A DNA stretch of 64,000 nucleotides, taken from contig NZ_FNAL01000010.1 of assembly GCF_900101915.1 (NCBI RefSeq), positions 50,005-114,004 of the forward strand, written 5' to 3'. The position numbers and the translations under genes were made by a program. This document shows positions 1 through 10,189 of the stretch, piece after piece; the first letter of the stretch is position 1; the number at the start of each line of letters is the position of its first letter. The notes beneath the pieces are model-generated. The model was given only the letters and a program-made list of their open reading frames with translations. It did not search any database and was not told the DNA's origin. This DNA is from Psychrobacter pacificensis (GTDB taxonomy: Bacteria > Pseudomonadota > Gammaproteobacteria > Pseudomonadales > Moraxellaceae).

Positions 1-266
<266 letters not shown>

Positions 267-390
267 CTATTAGTATAAATAGCGATGAAAGATATGAAGA
301 GGGTGTTAAGAAATAGCGTAAAATATAGCGCTAGTATAACAGAGACATGTGATATTTTTAATGAAAAGCCCTTCTAGTGCTTGACTACCC

Positions 391-1620
391 GTGTATCCTT
401 GCGATAATAATGCTAGGCAAGTCATAACTTGTTTATTTTCATCCAATTACTGGCCAGTATGGTCGTCATCTATTGAGTTGTTTGTGTCCCTATCTAAATC
501 TAAGTCAAATGCTAACGCTAACCATTCTTCAGTCGCGGCTGCTCCTAAGCCTGCGATCAGCCCCTCTTCGATAGAAAATGATGCAGCTCAAAACCTGCAA
601 TCGTCAATGGAAGATTCTGCCCCGTCTAATAAGCTGGATTTTGTCCACGATGCGGTGCTGCTAGAGGAGACCGTCGCTGCCGTGCTAGGGGTAAAATCCC
701 TACCCAAGCAAAAAGACGGCGACCAAAATGGCTTAAATATAAGCGGTATATACGTTGATGCGACCTTTGGTCGTGGCGGTCATAGCAGGTTACTATTAAG
801 TCAGCTTGCCGATGACGCCACACTGATTGTCTTTGACAAAGATCCGACAGCCATTAGTGTGGCGCAGGAATTGGCAAGTAAAGACAGCCGTGTGCATGTG
901 GTTCATGACAGCTTTGCAACGTTGACAGATAGTCTGGCTGCTATGGGCATTAGTGAAGTGGATGGCTTGATGGCGGATTTGGGTATTTCATCACCGCAAA
1001 TTGATGATGGTAGCCGCGGTTTTAGCTTTATGCGCGATGGGGCAGTGGACATGCGTATGGATACCAGTCGCGGCCAGTCAGTTGCCGAGTGGCTTGAGCA
1101 GGTTGACGATGAGACATTGGCCAATGTGCTTTATGAATTTGGTGAAGAGCGTCATAGTCGCCGTATTGCTCGCGCTATCAAGCAAATGGACAGCTACGAG
1201 TCTACGCTTGAGCTGGCAGAGGTAATTAAAGAGGCGCATCCCAATTGGCAACGCGGCAAGCACCCAGCCACGCAAAGCTTTCAGGCCATGCGTATTTTTA
1301 TTAATAATGAGCTGGGCGATGTTGACGACTTTTTAGCGCAAAGTATTGCTATCTTAAAGTCAGGCGGGCAGCTTGCGGTCATTAGTTTTCATTCATTAGA
1401 AGATCGCCGTATTAAGCAGTTTTTGCAGCGACATAGCAAAGGGCAATATCCAGAAGATGAAAATCTACCGATGCCGCCCAATCGTCCGCGCTATTTTAGC
1501 AAGCCAAAACGCGTTGGCCCCAGCAAAGCTGAAACGAGCCAAAACCCGCGCGCGCGCAGTGCATGGTTGCGTATGGCAACTCGCACCGACACAGAGTATC
1601 AGCAGACGGCCGCGCCATAA
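391..1620 (+). CDS. rsmH: 16S rRNA (cytosine1402-N4)-methyltransferase RsmH (MraW)
   Basis: S-adenosylmethionine-dependent methyltransferase that modifies C1402 in the decoding centre of 16S rRNA; usually the first or second gene of the dcw cluster. Seen: VHDAVLLEE, the SAM-binding DATFGRGGHS (about residues 123-132 from this start), DLGISSPQ, RGFSFMRDGAVDMRM and VISFHSLEDRRIK, all typical of the family. The frame opens with GTG at 391, giving 409 residues, but family members are about 310-340 residues and the first 75 or so here are low-complexity. None of the candidate starts (GTG 391, GTG 484, ATG 607) has a good ribosome-binding site; ATG 607 would give 337 residues and fits the family best. 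No mraZ precedes it. Confidence 0.9.
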   Translation: MYPCDNNARQVITCLFSSNYWPVWSSSIELFVSLSKSKSNANANHSSVAAAPKPAISPSSIENDAAQNLQSSMEDSAPSNKLDFVHDAVLLEETVAAVLGVKSLPKQKDGDQNGLNISGIYVDATFGRGGHSRLLLSQLADDATLIVFDKDPTAISVAQELASKDSRVHVVHDSFATLTDSLAAMGISEVDGLMADLGISSPQIDDGSRGFSFMRDGAVDMRMDTSRGQSVAEWLEQVDDETLANVLYEFGEERHSRRIARAIKQMDSYESTLELAEVIKEAHPNWQRGKHPATQSFQAMRIFINNELGDVDDFLAQSIAILKSGGQLAVISFHSLEDRRIKQFLQRHSKGQYPEDENLPMPPNRPRYFSKPKRVGPSKAETSQNPRARSAWLRMATRTDTEYQQTAAP

Positions 1621-1897
1621 ATCATGGATGAAAACACGGAGTAAATCGCATATGATTGCTATTGTTTGTCTGAATGATGCATAAATGTCTTAATCGCTAC
1701 GCCACTGTTAAAAAGCTGTAAATATTGTCTGTTAGGCTCAGCAAATAATTTTCCGTCATTTATTAGTTGAGAGTGTCTGAGATATCAAGCGACTCAGTCA
1801 TTCTTTACTCTAAAATAACGTGATTATTTATTCGACCTATTCGACTTTGCAAGATAGCAGGTTTAGTAAGACAGCAGGTTTTGATATGACATATCGC

Positions 1898-1923
1898 TAT
1901 AGCGGCAGGCTGTTGCCGCTATA
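1898..1923 (+). other. Perfect 10-bp hairpin in the rsmH-ftsL spacer
   Basis: The arms TATAGCGGCA and TGCCGCTATA flank a 6-base loop. No U-run follows directly, so this is not a standard intrinsic terminator. It lies in an otherwise empty stretch of about 415 bases (1621-2035) between rsmH and the ftsL start, where dcw genes are usually tightly packed. It could be an mRNA stability or processing element or part of a promoter region. Nothing else was recognised in this spacer. Confidence 0.4.
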
Positions 1924-2035
1924 AGACGGTCATCTTTGGTTTTATTTTTATCAATGGTATGGCTGAGCAATGATGCGTTCATTGCTTGCAGACCATTATC
2001 TACTTTATCGTTTACGTTCACTTTTTGAGATCGTC

Positions 2036-2518
2036 ATGGCAATATCTGACAAACCTGCAAACCGCCGCACCGCCGCGCCCTATAACACCGATATCGGCGA
2101 GCTATTCGTGCGTCGGTTCAATGTGGTGAGCATTTATGTGGTCGTATTACTGCTCTTGGCAGCTGCAATCGTATGGAGCGGCATCAAGACTGCCGAAGCC
2201 GTTCAGCAATATCATCAGGATTATAAAACCTTGCAAGACATGAAAAAACAAGAGCGTAAGCTACAAATAGAACATCAGCGTCTATTGATTGAGCAGCAAA
2301 CCTTTAGCGCCACGCCGCAAATCGCCAGTCGTGCAGTGGCGGAATTGGGTATGTACTCACCGACACTAAAGGATAAGCTGATTATTCAGCCTGGTGTCGC
2401 CACCGCCTTGGCACCAGTAGTCTCTGATGACGACGATGAGTTAGATTTAGATGTGGTCGGACCACGAGCTTCTACCGATATCTCCCCTGAAGAACCGGTA
2501 GCGGAGGCAGGACAATGA
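2036..2518 (+). CDS. ftsL: Cell division protein FtsL
   Basis: Small bitopic membrane protein of the FtsQLB complex, which activates septal peptidoglycan synthesis by FtsW/FtsI. Seen from ATG 2036: a short cytoplasmic basic segment, one transmembrane helix (about residues 33-51, VVSIYVVVLLLLAAAIVWSG), then a periplasmic heptad-like coiled coil (KTLQDMKKQERKLQIEHQRL) and an acidic tail. Sequence conservation in FtsL is low; the call rests on topology and on position between rsmH and ftsI. ATG 1970 is a possible alternative that adds 22 residues; 2036 was chosen because TTTGAGATC lies upstream and FtsL is normally short. The stop overlaps the ftsI start as ATGA, which implies translational coupling. 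Confidence 0.85.
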   Translation: MAISDKPANRRTAAPYNTDIGELFVRRFNVVSIYVVVLLLLAAAIVWSGIKTAEAVQQYHQDYKTLQDMKKQERKLQIEHQRLLIEQQTFSATPQIASRAVAELGMYSPTLKDKLIIQPGVATALAPVVSDDDDELDLDVVGPRASTDISPEEPVAEAGQ

Positions 2519-4599
2519 GCGACAAAAAACCTAAATCCACATCAGCAAAAAATACCAGCAAAAAACCAGCCAGTGGCAAGGTGACCAAACCATTACGCCG
2601 TGCGAGCGCTGCCAAATCTGGACAAACGAGTGATAAAGCGGCAGGCAGTCGTAAAGCCAAATTATTTGATCGTATCAAAAAGAGTGACACGAAAGGGACG
2701 CATGCTAGTGCCAGAAACCCAAAGAGCAAAAGAGGGTTTTTGGGTAAAGCCTCTGGCGCCTCGTCTCGTGGCGGCTTTGAGCAGGATAAAAACCGTTTTC
2801 GTACCGTTTGGGGTTTGGCGCTGGTTATATTGGTGCTATTGATTGGCCGTGCCTACTATATTCAGGTGGCCAACGCGCAGTTTTATCAAGACAAAGGTAA
2901 TGAGCTCATTACCAGTGAGCGTACGCAAAAATCCTATCGCGGTATGATTACTGACCGTAATGATTTACCACTTGCAGTGAGCGCACCGCTGGCGACCGTG
3001 TCATTTAGCCCGCATGATTACGCGAGCGAATACTACGAGCTCAAACGTATTATCTTGACCAATCCTAACAGTCCACAATTGCAGGCGCGTATGCAAAAGC
3101 GTTTGGACAATATGGATCTGACGACGCTGGCTGCGGCTGCCAACATCTCTGTCGATGAGCTAAAAAAAGCCACGGCAATCGATGACAGTATTGATGTGAC
3201 CGATGAAGCAGCAGTCAAAGCGGCGCTGCCCTCTGGTGCAGGCTCGCATTATTTACCCCTTCTCAATAAAGTCACACCTGAGATTGCACAAAGTGTTAGC
3301 TCGCTTGATTTCCCTGGTGTCCATGAGAAAAACTTCTTTCAGCGTTATTATCCGCAGCCGCAGTCTAATGCGCAGCTGTTAGGATTTATGGGGCAAAACG
3401 CCAACGACCCTGAGGGTGGTTACGAAGGACGTGCTGGTATTGAGCGCCAGTATGAAAAAGATTTAGCAGGCGACGATGGCAAAGTGCTTGTTTTAAAAGA
3501 TGCCAAACAAAACAGCTTAAAAGAGATCAAGCAACTTGAACCTGAGATACCAGGCAAAGATGTGGCACTGACGATTGATTCGCGGTTGCAATACTTGCTC
3601 TACAAAGAGCTAGAAAAAGCAGGGCGTCTGCAAAAAGCGCGCTGGTCGACGGGTATGATCGTCGATGTACAGACTGGTGAAGTACTGGCGCTCTCCACAT
3701 GGCCATCATTCAACTCAAACAATCTCAATGAGATGACCGGTGAAAACCAGCGTAACCGTGCGCTATTGGATGTGTTTGAACCCGGTTCAGTGATGAAGCC
3801 CTTTACCGTTGCGGCAGCCTTAGATTCAGGCAAATATACGCCGACCACTTTAATTGACACCAATCCTGGCTCAATTCGCGTGCGTGGCTATACCATCCGC
3901 GATCATAATAACTTGGGCATGATCAACATGGCGACGCTATTACAGAAGTCTAGTAACGTGGCTTCAACTAAGATTGCGTTGTCGCTACCGCCTGATGCCA
4001 TTACTAATATGCAACGACAGTTTGGCTTTGGTTCAAAAACGCCTTTACAGTTCCCAGGTGAGGGCAGTGGTCTGATTGTGACGCCAAAAGAGAAAGAGAC
4101 GTCACGCCGTGCGACAGTCAGCTATGGTTATGGTTTACAAGTGACACTAGCGCAGGTAGCGCAGGCTTATTCAGCCCTCGCAGCAGGCGGAGTGATGCAC
4201 CCGTTGACTTTGATCAAAGATGACAAACCGCAACCAAGCAAACGCATTATGGCGCGCGAGCAGGCGATGTCTATTGTACAGATGCTTGAGAGCGTGACCG
4301 AGGCAGGTGGAACAGCTAGAGCCGCCGCCATTGACGGATACCGTGTGGCAGGCAAGACGGGTACCTCGCGCCGTATCAACCCAGAGGGTGGCTATTATTC
4401 TGACCAGTATCGCAATGTCTTTGCTGGTATGGCACCAGCGTCTAATCCAAAGCTTGTGGGCGTCATGCTTATTGAAGATCCGCGCGGTCAGATTTATGCG
4501 GGTCTAACGGTCGCACCTGTGTTCCACAACGTGATGAAAGAAGCGTTACGATTGTATAATGTGCCTTTAGATAAGCCGCTCAAAACAGAACCACAGTAG
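2515..4599 (+). CDS. ftsI: Septal peptidoglycan transpeptidase FtsI (PBP3)
   Basis: Class B penicillin-binding protein; cross-links septal peptidoglycan in complex with FtsW. Domain order: a very basic, Lys/Ser-rich cytoplasmic N-terminus of about 95 residues, a single transmembrane anchor near 99-113, the PBP dimerisation/pedestal domain, and the transpeptidase domain. Active-site motifs are all visible: SVMK with nucleophile Ser425, SSN at 479-481 and KTGT at 614-617. At 694 residues it is longer than the E. coli protein (588), partly through the basic N-terminal extension and partly through an insert in the pedestal (about 185-235, DLTTLAAAANISVDELKK region). Overlaps ftsL by 4 bases. Confidence 0.95.
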   Translation: MSDKKPKSTSAKNTSKKPASGKVTKPLRRASAAKSGQTSDKAAGSRKAKLFDRIKKSDTKGTHASARNPKSKRGFLGKASGASSRGGFEQDKNRFRTVWGLALVILVLLIGRAYYIQVANAQFYQDKGNELITSERTQKSYRGMITDRNDLPLAVSAPLATVSFSPHDYASEYYELKRIILTNPNSPQLQARMQKRLDNMDLTTLAAAANISVDELKKATAIDDSIDVTDEAAVKAALPSGAGSHYLPLLNKVTPEIAQSVSSLDFPGVHEKNFFQRYYPQPQSNAQLLGFMGQNANDPEGGYEGRAGIERQYEKDLAGDDGKVLVLKDAKQNSLKEIKQLEPEIPGKDVALTIDSRLQYLLYKELEKAGRLQKARWSTGMIVDVQTGEVLALSTWPSFNSNNLNEMTGENQRNRALLDVFEPGSVMKPFTVAAALDSGKYTPTTLIDTNPGSIRVRGYTIRDHNNLGMINMATLLQKSSNVASTKIALSLPPDAITNMQRQFGFGSKTPLQFPGEGSGLIVTPKEKETSRRATVSYGYGLQVTLAQVAQAYSALAAGGVMHPLTLIKDDKPQPSKRIMAREQAMSIVQMLESVTEAGGTARAAAIDGYRVAGKTGTSRRINPEGGYYSDQYRNVFAGMAPASNPKLVGVMLIEDPRGQIYAGLTVAPVFHNVMKEALRLYNVPLDKPLKTEPQ

Positions 4600-4666
4600 G
4601 CGTTCAATGATTTTAAGTAGTCAGCTCTTTAAGGGCTGATTTGTATTAACTGTTTAGGATTTGCTC

Positions 4667-6421
4667 ATGACCATGCCTACCTTATCGCCAAATAGCGCCA
4701 CTGTTACGACGGCCACTCTACAGCAGCTTATCGATACTAGCGATAATAGGCTGGCGCAACAGCTAACCGCAATGATCGCAGCATCGGTTCAACAGGCGTC
4801 GAGTCAGTCAGGGGCGGATCAGATTCAATCAATTGCTCATATTCCTTTTCAGCAGTTCCAACTAGACAGCCGTCAACTATCCAATAATGACGTATTCATC
4901 CTTTTAAAAAGCCACAATCCAAATTACCAAAAGAGCCGAAATTATTTGCTACAAGCCGCTGAGAAGGCTGCTTTTGTCCTCTCAGAGATGGATCCTGCTG
5001 CCTTGATTAGCGAAGCAAATACCCCTCTGAAGATGGATGGTGAGTCTAACGCACAGCAGCAATTAGCAGCGCTGCCATGCCCAATCTTATACGTTCCTAA
5101 TATTCGTGATTTCTTAGGCAGCTTAATCCAAGCATATTTGCAATATCAGCAGCCAGTGACCCTGCCAAAGGTAGTCGCTGTCACGGGCACCAATGGTAAA
5201 ACCACCATCAGTCAATTGGTCGCTCAACTGACCCAATTAACAGGCATGAGCAGTGCAGTGATGGGTACGGCAGGTAATGGTCGCCTTGGCGCTTTGGTGC
5301 AAGCCAGCCATACCACTGGAGACGCCTTGGCTGTACAGCAGTTTTTATATCAAATGGGTACCGAGAATGCTGAAATATTGGCATTAGAGGCCAGCTCTCA
5401 TGGTCTGGATCAGCAGCGTTTACAAGGCGTGCCAGTTAGCATTGCTATTTATACCAATCTGAGTCGTGACCACTTAGACTATCATGCTGATATGGAAGAA
5501 TACGCGTCTGCCAAAGCCAAGCTATTTGATAAAGCTCACTTCCCAGATTTGACCCATGCCATCATCAACGTCGATGATGAACATGCTCAGATTATGTTGG
5601 ATACAGCCACTGCTAGTGACTTGACGGTATGGACGTACAGTCTAGAGCCTGCAACATCTGCTACTTTTGTCGCTGCTGATATCGAGCCAAGTCTACAGGG
5701 CGTCAAGATAAGTCTGCGTACTGACTTTAATGATAAAACAGTTGGTGATGAGAAAACGGATATTATCGAGATTGTCAGTCCATTACTCGGTCGCTTTAAT
5801 GTTGCCAATTTGCTTGCCGCTATCGCAGCAGCAGTAGCGACTGGTACTGTTGCTGGTACTAAGTCTGCTACTAAGTCTGCTACTGATTCAAATGTGGATA
5901 TTGGACGCATTGCGACTGCGGTCACGCAGCTACAAGGTGCAGTTGGGCGTATGCAGCGCGTGCCATCGAATGATGGCTGTTTTATCGTTGATTATGCGCA
6001 TACGCCAGATGCCTTAAGTCAAGTGCTGGCGAGCCTGAAAACTCACTGTAAAGGCCAGTTATGGGCAGTGTTTGGTTGTGGCGGCGATCGTGATGCAGGT
6101 AAGCGCCCACTGATGGCGCAAGCGGGCCTCACAGGTGCTGATCAAGTTGTCTTGACCGCTGACAATCCACGTACCGAAGACCCTAATGCCATCTTACAGG
6201 ATATGCAGGCTGGGATGAGTGCTGAGCAATATCAACGTACGCATATAGAACCTGCTCGCCAAAAGGCCATTGAATATGCCGTCAGTCAGGCAGGTCCAGA
6301 CGATATTGTCGTCATCGCTGGTAAAGGCCATGAGACCTATCAAGAGATTAACAATGTCCGTTACGATTTTGATGACCGTGTGATTTTGCAGCAGGCGTTA
6401 GCGCAAGCGGGCCGTATATAG
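4667..6421 (+). CDS. murE: UDP-MurNAc-L-Ala-D-Glu: meso-diaminopimelate ligase MurE
   Basis: Cytoplasmic ATP-dependent Mur ligase adding meso-diaminopimelate to the peptidoglycan stem peptide. Seen: the P-loop VAVTGTNGKTT in the central domain, the GTAGNGRLG and HTTGDA region, SSHGLDQ, and the DNPR specificity motif (ADNPRTEDP), which marks the DAP-adding rather than Lys-adding enzymes. ATG 4667 is chosen because AGGA lies 7 bases upstream; an in-frame TTG two codons earlier is less likely. The protein (584 residues) is longer than the usual roughly 495. The extra sequence includes a low-complexity TKSATKSATDS stretch in the central/C-terminal domain, encoded by a 12-bp tandem repeat at 5858-5881. 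Confidence 0.95.
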   Translation: MTMPTLSPNSATVTTATLQQLIDTSDNRLAQQLTAMIAASVQQASSQSGADQIQSIAHIPFQQFQLDSRQLSNNDVFILLKSHNPNYQKSRNYLLQAAEKAAFVLSEMDPAALISEANTPLKMDGESNAQQQLAALPCPILYVPNIRDFLGSLIQAYLQYQQPVTLPKVVAVTGTNGKTTISQLVAQLTQLTGMSSAVMGTAGNGRLGALVQASHTTGDALAVQQFLYQMGTENAEILALEASSHGLDQQRLQGVPVSIAIYTNLSRDHLDYHADMEEYASAKAKLFDKAHFPDLTHAIINVDDEHAQIMLDTATASDLTVWTYSLEPATSATFVAADIEPSLQGVKISLRTDFNDKTVGDEKTDIIEIVSPLLGRFNVANLLAAIAAAVATGTVAGTKSATKSATDSNVDIGRIATAVTQLQGAVGRMQRVPSNDGCFIVDYAHTPDALSQVLASLKTHCKGQLWAVFGCGGDRDAGKRPLMAQAGLTGADQVVLTADNPRTEDPNAILQDMQAGMSAEQYQRTHIEPARQKAIEYAVSQAGPDDIVVIAGKGHETYQEINNVRYDFDDRVILQQALAQAGRI

Positions 6422-6504
6422 TCGAGTGATTATCGATACCCCTATTATCAAAAAATTAAACATTAAATATAAAAATTGAGTAGTCATTATATAAGGTAAC
6501 CATT

Positions 6505-7953
6505 ATGACAGCCGACAACGATAACACCATCCAGTCGCAAGGGCTTTATGTCTGGCAAATGGATAATATGCTCGAGGCGACAGCGTCGCTCGATGGTCAC
6601 TGGCAACTGCCACAAGACTATACAGATGCAGGCCAGCCAGCCCTAGCCAGTCAGCGTATTGCGACCGACACTCGTACGATAAAGCCTGGTGATATCTTTT
6701 TGGCGTTACGTGGTGAGAACTTCGATGGTCATGACTATATCGATATGGCAGCATCAAAAGGTGCCATTGCTGTCATTGTGTCTCGTCCTATCTTATCTGA
6801 GTCAAATGCGATTCCGCAGCTGGTTGTCAGTGATACCCGTTTGGCGTTAGGGCAGTTGGCAAGCTATCGTCGTCAGCAGCATAAAGATCTGACCGTGATA
6901 GCGATTACTGGTTCTAGCGGTAAAACCACCTGCAAAGAAATGCTAGGCAGTATTTTTGGTCGATTGGCACCGACATTGATTACTCGTGGTAACCTCAATA
7001 ATGATTTGGGTGTGCCAATGATGCTGCTTGAGTTATCAGACCATCATCGCTATGCCATTTTAGAATTGGGTGCCAACCACATTGGTGAGATCGCCTATAC
7101 GACTGAGATTGTGCGCCCTGATGTGGCCTGTATCCTAAATATTGGTACGGCTCATCTGGGTGAGTTCGGTAGCCGTGAAGGTATTTGCCAAACCAAGGCG
7201 GAGATTTATCACACCTTAACGGATGCGCAGTTTGCGATTGTTCCTGATAAAGACGATTTTACCAATCAGTTACGCCGCATTGCTGAAAAGCACACGTCAC
7301 ATGTGATTGGGTTTGGTAATACCGATGTGAGCGCAAGCCATCTAGATGTAGAGCCTGAGCGTAGTGAGTTTAAGCTACATATCGGTAATCAGGTTCATGA
7401 TATCAATTTGCCACTGGCAGGCGAGCACAATGTCAATAATGCTTTGGCTGCTGCAGCCTGTGCGCATGCATTAAATATCAACGTCAGTGATATTGTTATC
7501 GGCCTTGAAAACGCGCGTCCAGCCAAAGGTCGTCTGAACAGTCAGATACTGGGTAAGCACCGTCTGATTGATGATACGTATAACGCCAACCCACACTCGG
7601 TACGCGCCGCTGCCAAAGTATTGGCTGCACAAACGGGTACGCAAGTGATGGTGTTGGGTGATATCGGCGAGCTAGGAGAGGCGGCAGTTAGTGAGCATCA
7701 AAGCCTCGGCCGTACTATCGCGACCACAGGTATCGATGTGCTGCTCTGTGTTGGCGAATATGCCAAGGCCACCGTTGCTGGTGCGAAAGAGGTTGCTGAT
7801 ATCAATGCTCAGGCATTCGCAGACAAAGACAGCTTATTGCAGTATTTGCAGCCGTATTTACAAGCGCACCAAGCAAAACCTTGTACGGTGTTGTTCAAAG
7901 GCTCGCGTTCCATGACAATGGAAACACTTATTCATGCGCTAGTAGAGGAGTAG
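6505..7953 (+). CDS. murF: UDP-MurNAc-tripeptide: D-alanyl-D-alanine ligase MurF
   Basis: Last of the cytoplasmic Mur ligases; adds D-Ala-D-Ala to make the UDP-MurNAc-pentapeptide. Seen: N-terminal substrate-binding domain with TDTRTIKPGDIFLALRGENFDGHDY, the P-loop ITGSSGKTTCKEML, the NNDLGVPMMLLEL segment, ELGANHIGEI, and the C-terminal DDTYNANPHS that is diagnostic of MurF. 482 residues, slightly above the usual roughly 455. A ribosome-binding site (AAGG) precedes ATG 6505. The stop is followed after 3 bases by the mraY start, so the two are co-translated. Confidence 0.95.
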   Translation: MTADNDNTIQSQGLYVWQMDNMLEATASLDGHWQLPQDYTDAGQPALASQRIATDTRTIKPGDIFLALRGENFDGHDYIDMAASKGAIAVIVSRPILSESNAIPQLVVSDTRLALGQLASYRRQQHKDLTVIAITGSSGKTTCKEMLGSIFGRLAPTLITRGNLNNDLGVPMMLLELSDHHRYAILELGANHIGEIAYTTEIVRPDVACILNIGTAHLGEFGSREGICQTKAEIYHTLTDAQFAIVPDKDDFTNQLRRIAEKHTSHVIGFGNTDVSASHLDVEPERSEFKLHIGNQVHDINLPLAGEHNVNNALAAAACAHALNINVSDIVIGLENARPAKGRLNSQILGKHRLIDDTYNANPHSVRAAAKVLAAQTGTQVMVLGDIGELGEAAVSEHQSLGRTIATTGIDVLLCVGEYAKATVAGAKEVADINAQAFADKDSLLQYLQPYLQAHQAKPCTVLFKGSRSMTMETLIHALVEE

Positions 7954-7956
7954 GCG

Positions 7957-9075
7957 GTGTTAGTTTGGTTGTTTGGCTGGCTTGGCCAGTATTATACACC
8001 GTTTTCTGCGGTTTCTTCATTGACGTTGCGAGCGCTGCTTGCGGTTATCACAGCGCTTGTGTTTAGTATGTTTTTTGGCGGGCGGGTCATTCAGCATCTG
8101 CGTGCGCTCAAATACGGTCAGGCCATTCGCAATGATGGGCCGCAATCGCATTTGGTCAAGACCGGTACGCCAACCATGGGCGGGGTATTGATTCTCAGTG
8201 CTATTGGGGTATCGACTCTGCTATGGGCACGTTTGAACAATCCTTATGTGTGGATTTTGCTCGTTGTTATGGTGATCTTCGGTGCTGTAGGGTGGGCGGA
8301 TGATTGGCTCAAAATCAAGTATAAAGATCCCAAAGGTCTGATTGCGCGCAAGAAATATTTTTGGTTGTCGATGGGCGCATTATTCGTCGGCGTCTCTTTA
8401 TACTACATCGCCACACTACAGCCGGATATCAATACGACTCACGAGATGCAAGATCTGTTGGTGCCGGTTTTTAAAGATTGGATGATTCCATTTTCGGCAG
8501 TACCTTTTGGTATTGGTTTTATTATCTTTACCTACTTTGTGATCAATGGTGCGTCCAATGCGGTTAACTTAACTGATGGCCTTGATGGCTTAGCAATCCT
8601 ACCAGTAGTGCTTGTCGCAGCAGGCTTGGGTGCGATGGCTTATGTGTCAGGCGATGTGCGCTTTGCGGATTATTTGCACGTTCCGTACATTCCCTATAAC
8701 TCTGAAGTCATTATCGTTTGTGGCGCCATGGTCGGGGCGGGTCTTGGCTTTTTATGGTTCAATGCGCATCCTGCACAAGTATTTATGGGTGATGTGGGCG
8801 CGTTGGCACTGGGTGCGATGCTCGGTACGATTGCCGTGATGACGCGACAAGAGATTGCCTTTGCCATTATGGGTGGTCTATTTGTCGCTGAAGCGCTATC
8901 AGTAATGCTGCAAGTTGGCTCTTATAAATTGCGCAAAAAACGCGTTTTTCGTATGGCTCCCCTACATCATCATTTTGAAGAAATTGGCTGGAAAGAAACG
9001 CAAGTGGTGACGCGGTTTTGGATTATCGCCATCATTCTCGTCATCCTTGGGCTAATGACTTTGAAGCTGCGTTAG
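7957..9075 (+). CDS. mraY: Phospho-MurNAc-pentapeptide translocase MraY
   Basis: Integral membrane enzyme that transfers phospho-MurNAc-pentapeptide to undecaprenyl phosphate, giving lipid I. Starts with GTG preceded by a GAGGAG-type ribosome-binding site inside the end of murF. Seen: about ten hydrophobic segments, and family motifs KTGTPTMGG, the Asp-Asp pair [29 protein letters not shown] and PLHHHFE. 372 residues (usual about 360). It is the last gene of this dcw block: a terminator follows, and murD/ftsW, which normally come next, resume only about 11 kb further on. Confidence 0.96.
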   Translation: MLVWLFGWLGQYYTPFSAVSSLTLRALLAVITALVFSMFFGGRVIQHLRALKYGQAIRNDGPQSHLVKTGTPTMGGVLILSAIGVSTLLWARLNNPYVWILLVVMVIFGAVGWADDWLKIKYKDPKGLIARKKYFWLSMGALFVGVSLYYIATLQPDINTTHEMQDLLVPVFKDWMIPFSAVPFGIGFIIFTYFVINGASNAVNLTDGLDGLAILPVVLVAAGLGAMAYVSGDVRFADYLHVPYIPYNSEVIIVCGAMVGAGLGFLWFNAHPAQVFMGDVGALALGAMLGTIAVMTRQEIAFAIMGGLFVAEALSVMLQVGSYKLRKKRVFRMAPLHHHFEEIGWKETQVVTRFWIIAIILVILGLMTLKLR

Positions 9076-9113
9076 AAAAACAAGCCTCAAACATACCTAA
9101 CTTTCCTGCTTAG

Positions 9114-9146
9114 AAGCCATCTCGATGATTATTGAGGTGGCTTTTT
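9114..9146 (+). terminator. Intrinsic terminator after mraY
   Basis: A 10-bp stem (AAGCCATCTC with GAGGTGGCTT, one G-U pair), a 10-base loop, and TTT directly after. It is placed between mraY and rlmA and closes the rsmH-mraY transcription unit. Confidence 0.75.
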
Positions 9147-9209
9147 ATCGTCTAAGCAACACGAAATTTGTTAAAATGTGGGTCATATTGCTATGACGTT
9201 GAGATACCT

Positions 9210-10154
9210 GTGTCCTTATTTATTTGCCCACTTTGCCAGTCGCCACTACAGCCTGCCGCAGATACTTGGCGCTGTGACGGTAGTTTGCACCCCAAAAACA
9301 CCTCACACCCTTTTGATGTGGCTCGCCAAGGTTACGTCAACCTGTTGCCTGTACAGCAGAAGAAATCAAAAGCACCTGGCGACAGTCAAGACTCTATCAA
9401 TGCCCGCAAGCGATTTTTGAGTCATGGTCACTATGGGCCGTTACAGAATCTGATTAGCCAAAAGATGGCAGCGCTACTGTCAAAAAGTGAGGCCATAGAG
9501 GAGCAAGATACTCAGTCTGTGAATTGGCTTGATATTGGCTGCGGCGAGGGCTACTACACGCAGGCAATGGCACAACTGGGCTCAGGTATTATTGATAACT
9601 TACTCGCAGCGGATATCAGCAAACCTGCATTGGTGGAATTGGCTAAAGTCAGTAAGGCGGCAGATCGTCTTTGGTATCAGCGCAATAATACTAACGCTGC
9701 CAAAACAACGGTGATTTATCCGCTAGTGACCAGCGCCGCGCATCTACCGTTACGCTCTCATAGTGTGACGGGTATTAGCAGTATTTTTAGTCCTATTTTA
9801 CCTGAAGCGTTCGCTGAGGTATTGGCCGATGATGGTTATTTAATCATTGCCAAACCAGATGCCGGACACTTGGCGACGATGCGAGATGCCTTATTCGATG
9901 ATGTGCGTGAGCATGATTCTGATAAGTTTTTACACGAGTTGGCGCCATACTTTACGTTGATGGGGACTGACCATGTTAGTACAGAGATGACATTATCAGC
10001 GGATGATTTGGCTGATTTAATGACCATGACCCCGTATGCCTACCGCGCACGTAGTGAAAAAAGACAAGCGTTACTGGAGCTTAGTAAGCACGCGCCATTT
10101 AATACAGAGGCCAAGTTTGTGGTTTATATTTTGCAAAAAAAGGCGTCCAGTTGA
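9210..10154 (+). CDS. rlmA: 23S rRNA (guanine-N1)-methyltransferase, RlmA family
   Basis: SAM-dependent methyltransferase; RlmA methylates G745 of 23S rRNA helix 35 in E. coli. Seen: an N-terminal zinc-finger-like segment beginning CPLCQSPL with further Cys and His (WRCDGSLHP), the FDVARQGYVNLLP motif typical of RlmA/TlrB, then a Rossmann methyltransferase core with LDIGCGEGYYTQAMA. The chosen start is GTG 9210 (VSLFICPLC), preceded by GAG; an upstream in-frame TTG at 9168 would add 14 residues that do not resemble the family. 314 residues, slightly longer than E. coli RlmA (269). Convergent with the next gene. Confidence 0.85.
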   Translation: MSLFICPLCQSPLQPAADTWRCDGSLHPKNTSHPFDVARQGYVNLLPVQQKKSKAPGDSQDSINARKRFLSHGHYGPLQNLISQKMAALLSKSEAIEEQDTQSVNWLDIGCGEGYYTQAMAQLGSGIIDNLLAADISKPALVELAKVSKAADRLWYQRNNTNAAKTTVIYPLVTSAAHLPLRSHSVTGISSIFSPILPEAFAEVLADDGYLIIAKPDAGHLATMRDALFDDVREHDSDKFLHELAPYFTLMGTDHVSTEMTLSADDLADLMTMTPYAYRARSEKRQALLELSKHAPFNTEAKFVVYILQKKASS

Positions 10155-10168
10155 GAGCCTTTTAATAT
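10138..10168 (+). terminator. Probable terminator overlapping the rlmA stop codon
   Basis: AAAAGGC and GCCTTTT form a 7-bp stem around a 12-base loop that contains the rlmA stop codon, followed by an AT-rich tract. It could act in both directions between the convergent rlmA and ydcF-like genes. The stem is short. Confidence 0.4.
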
Positions 10169-10189
10169 TTTTGTTACGGCATCCACTAA

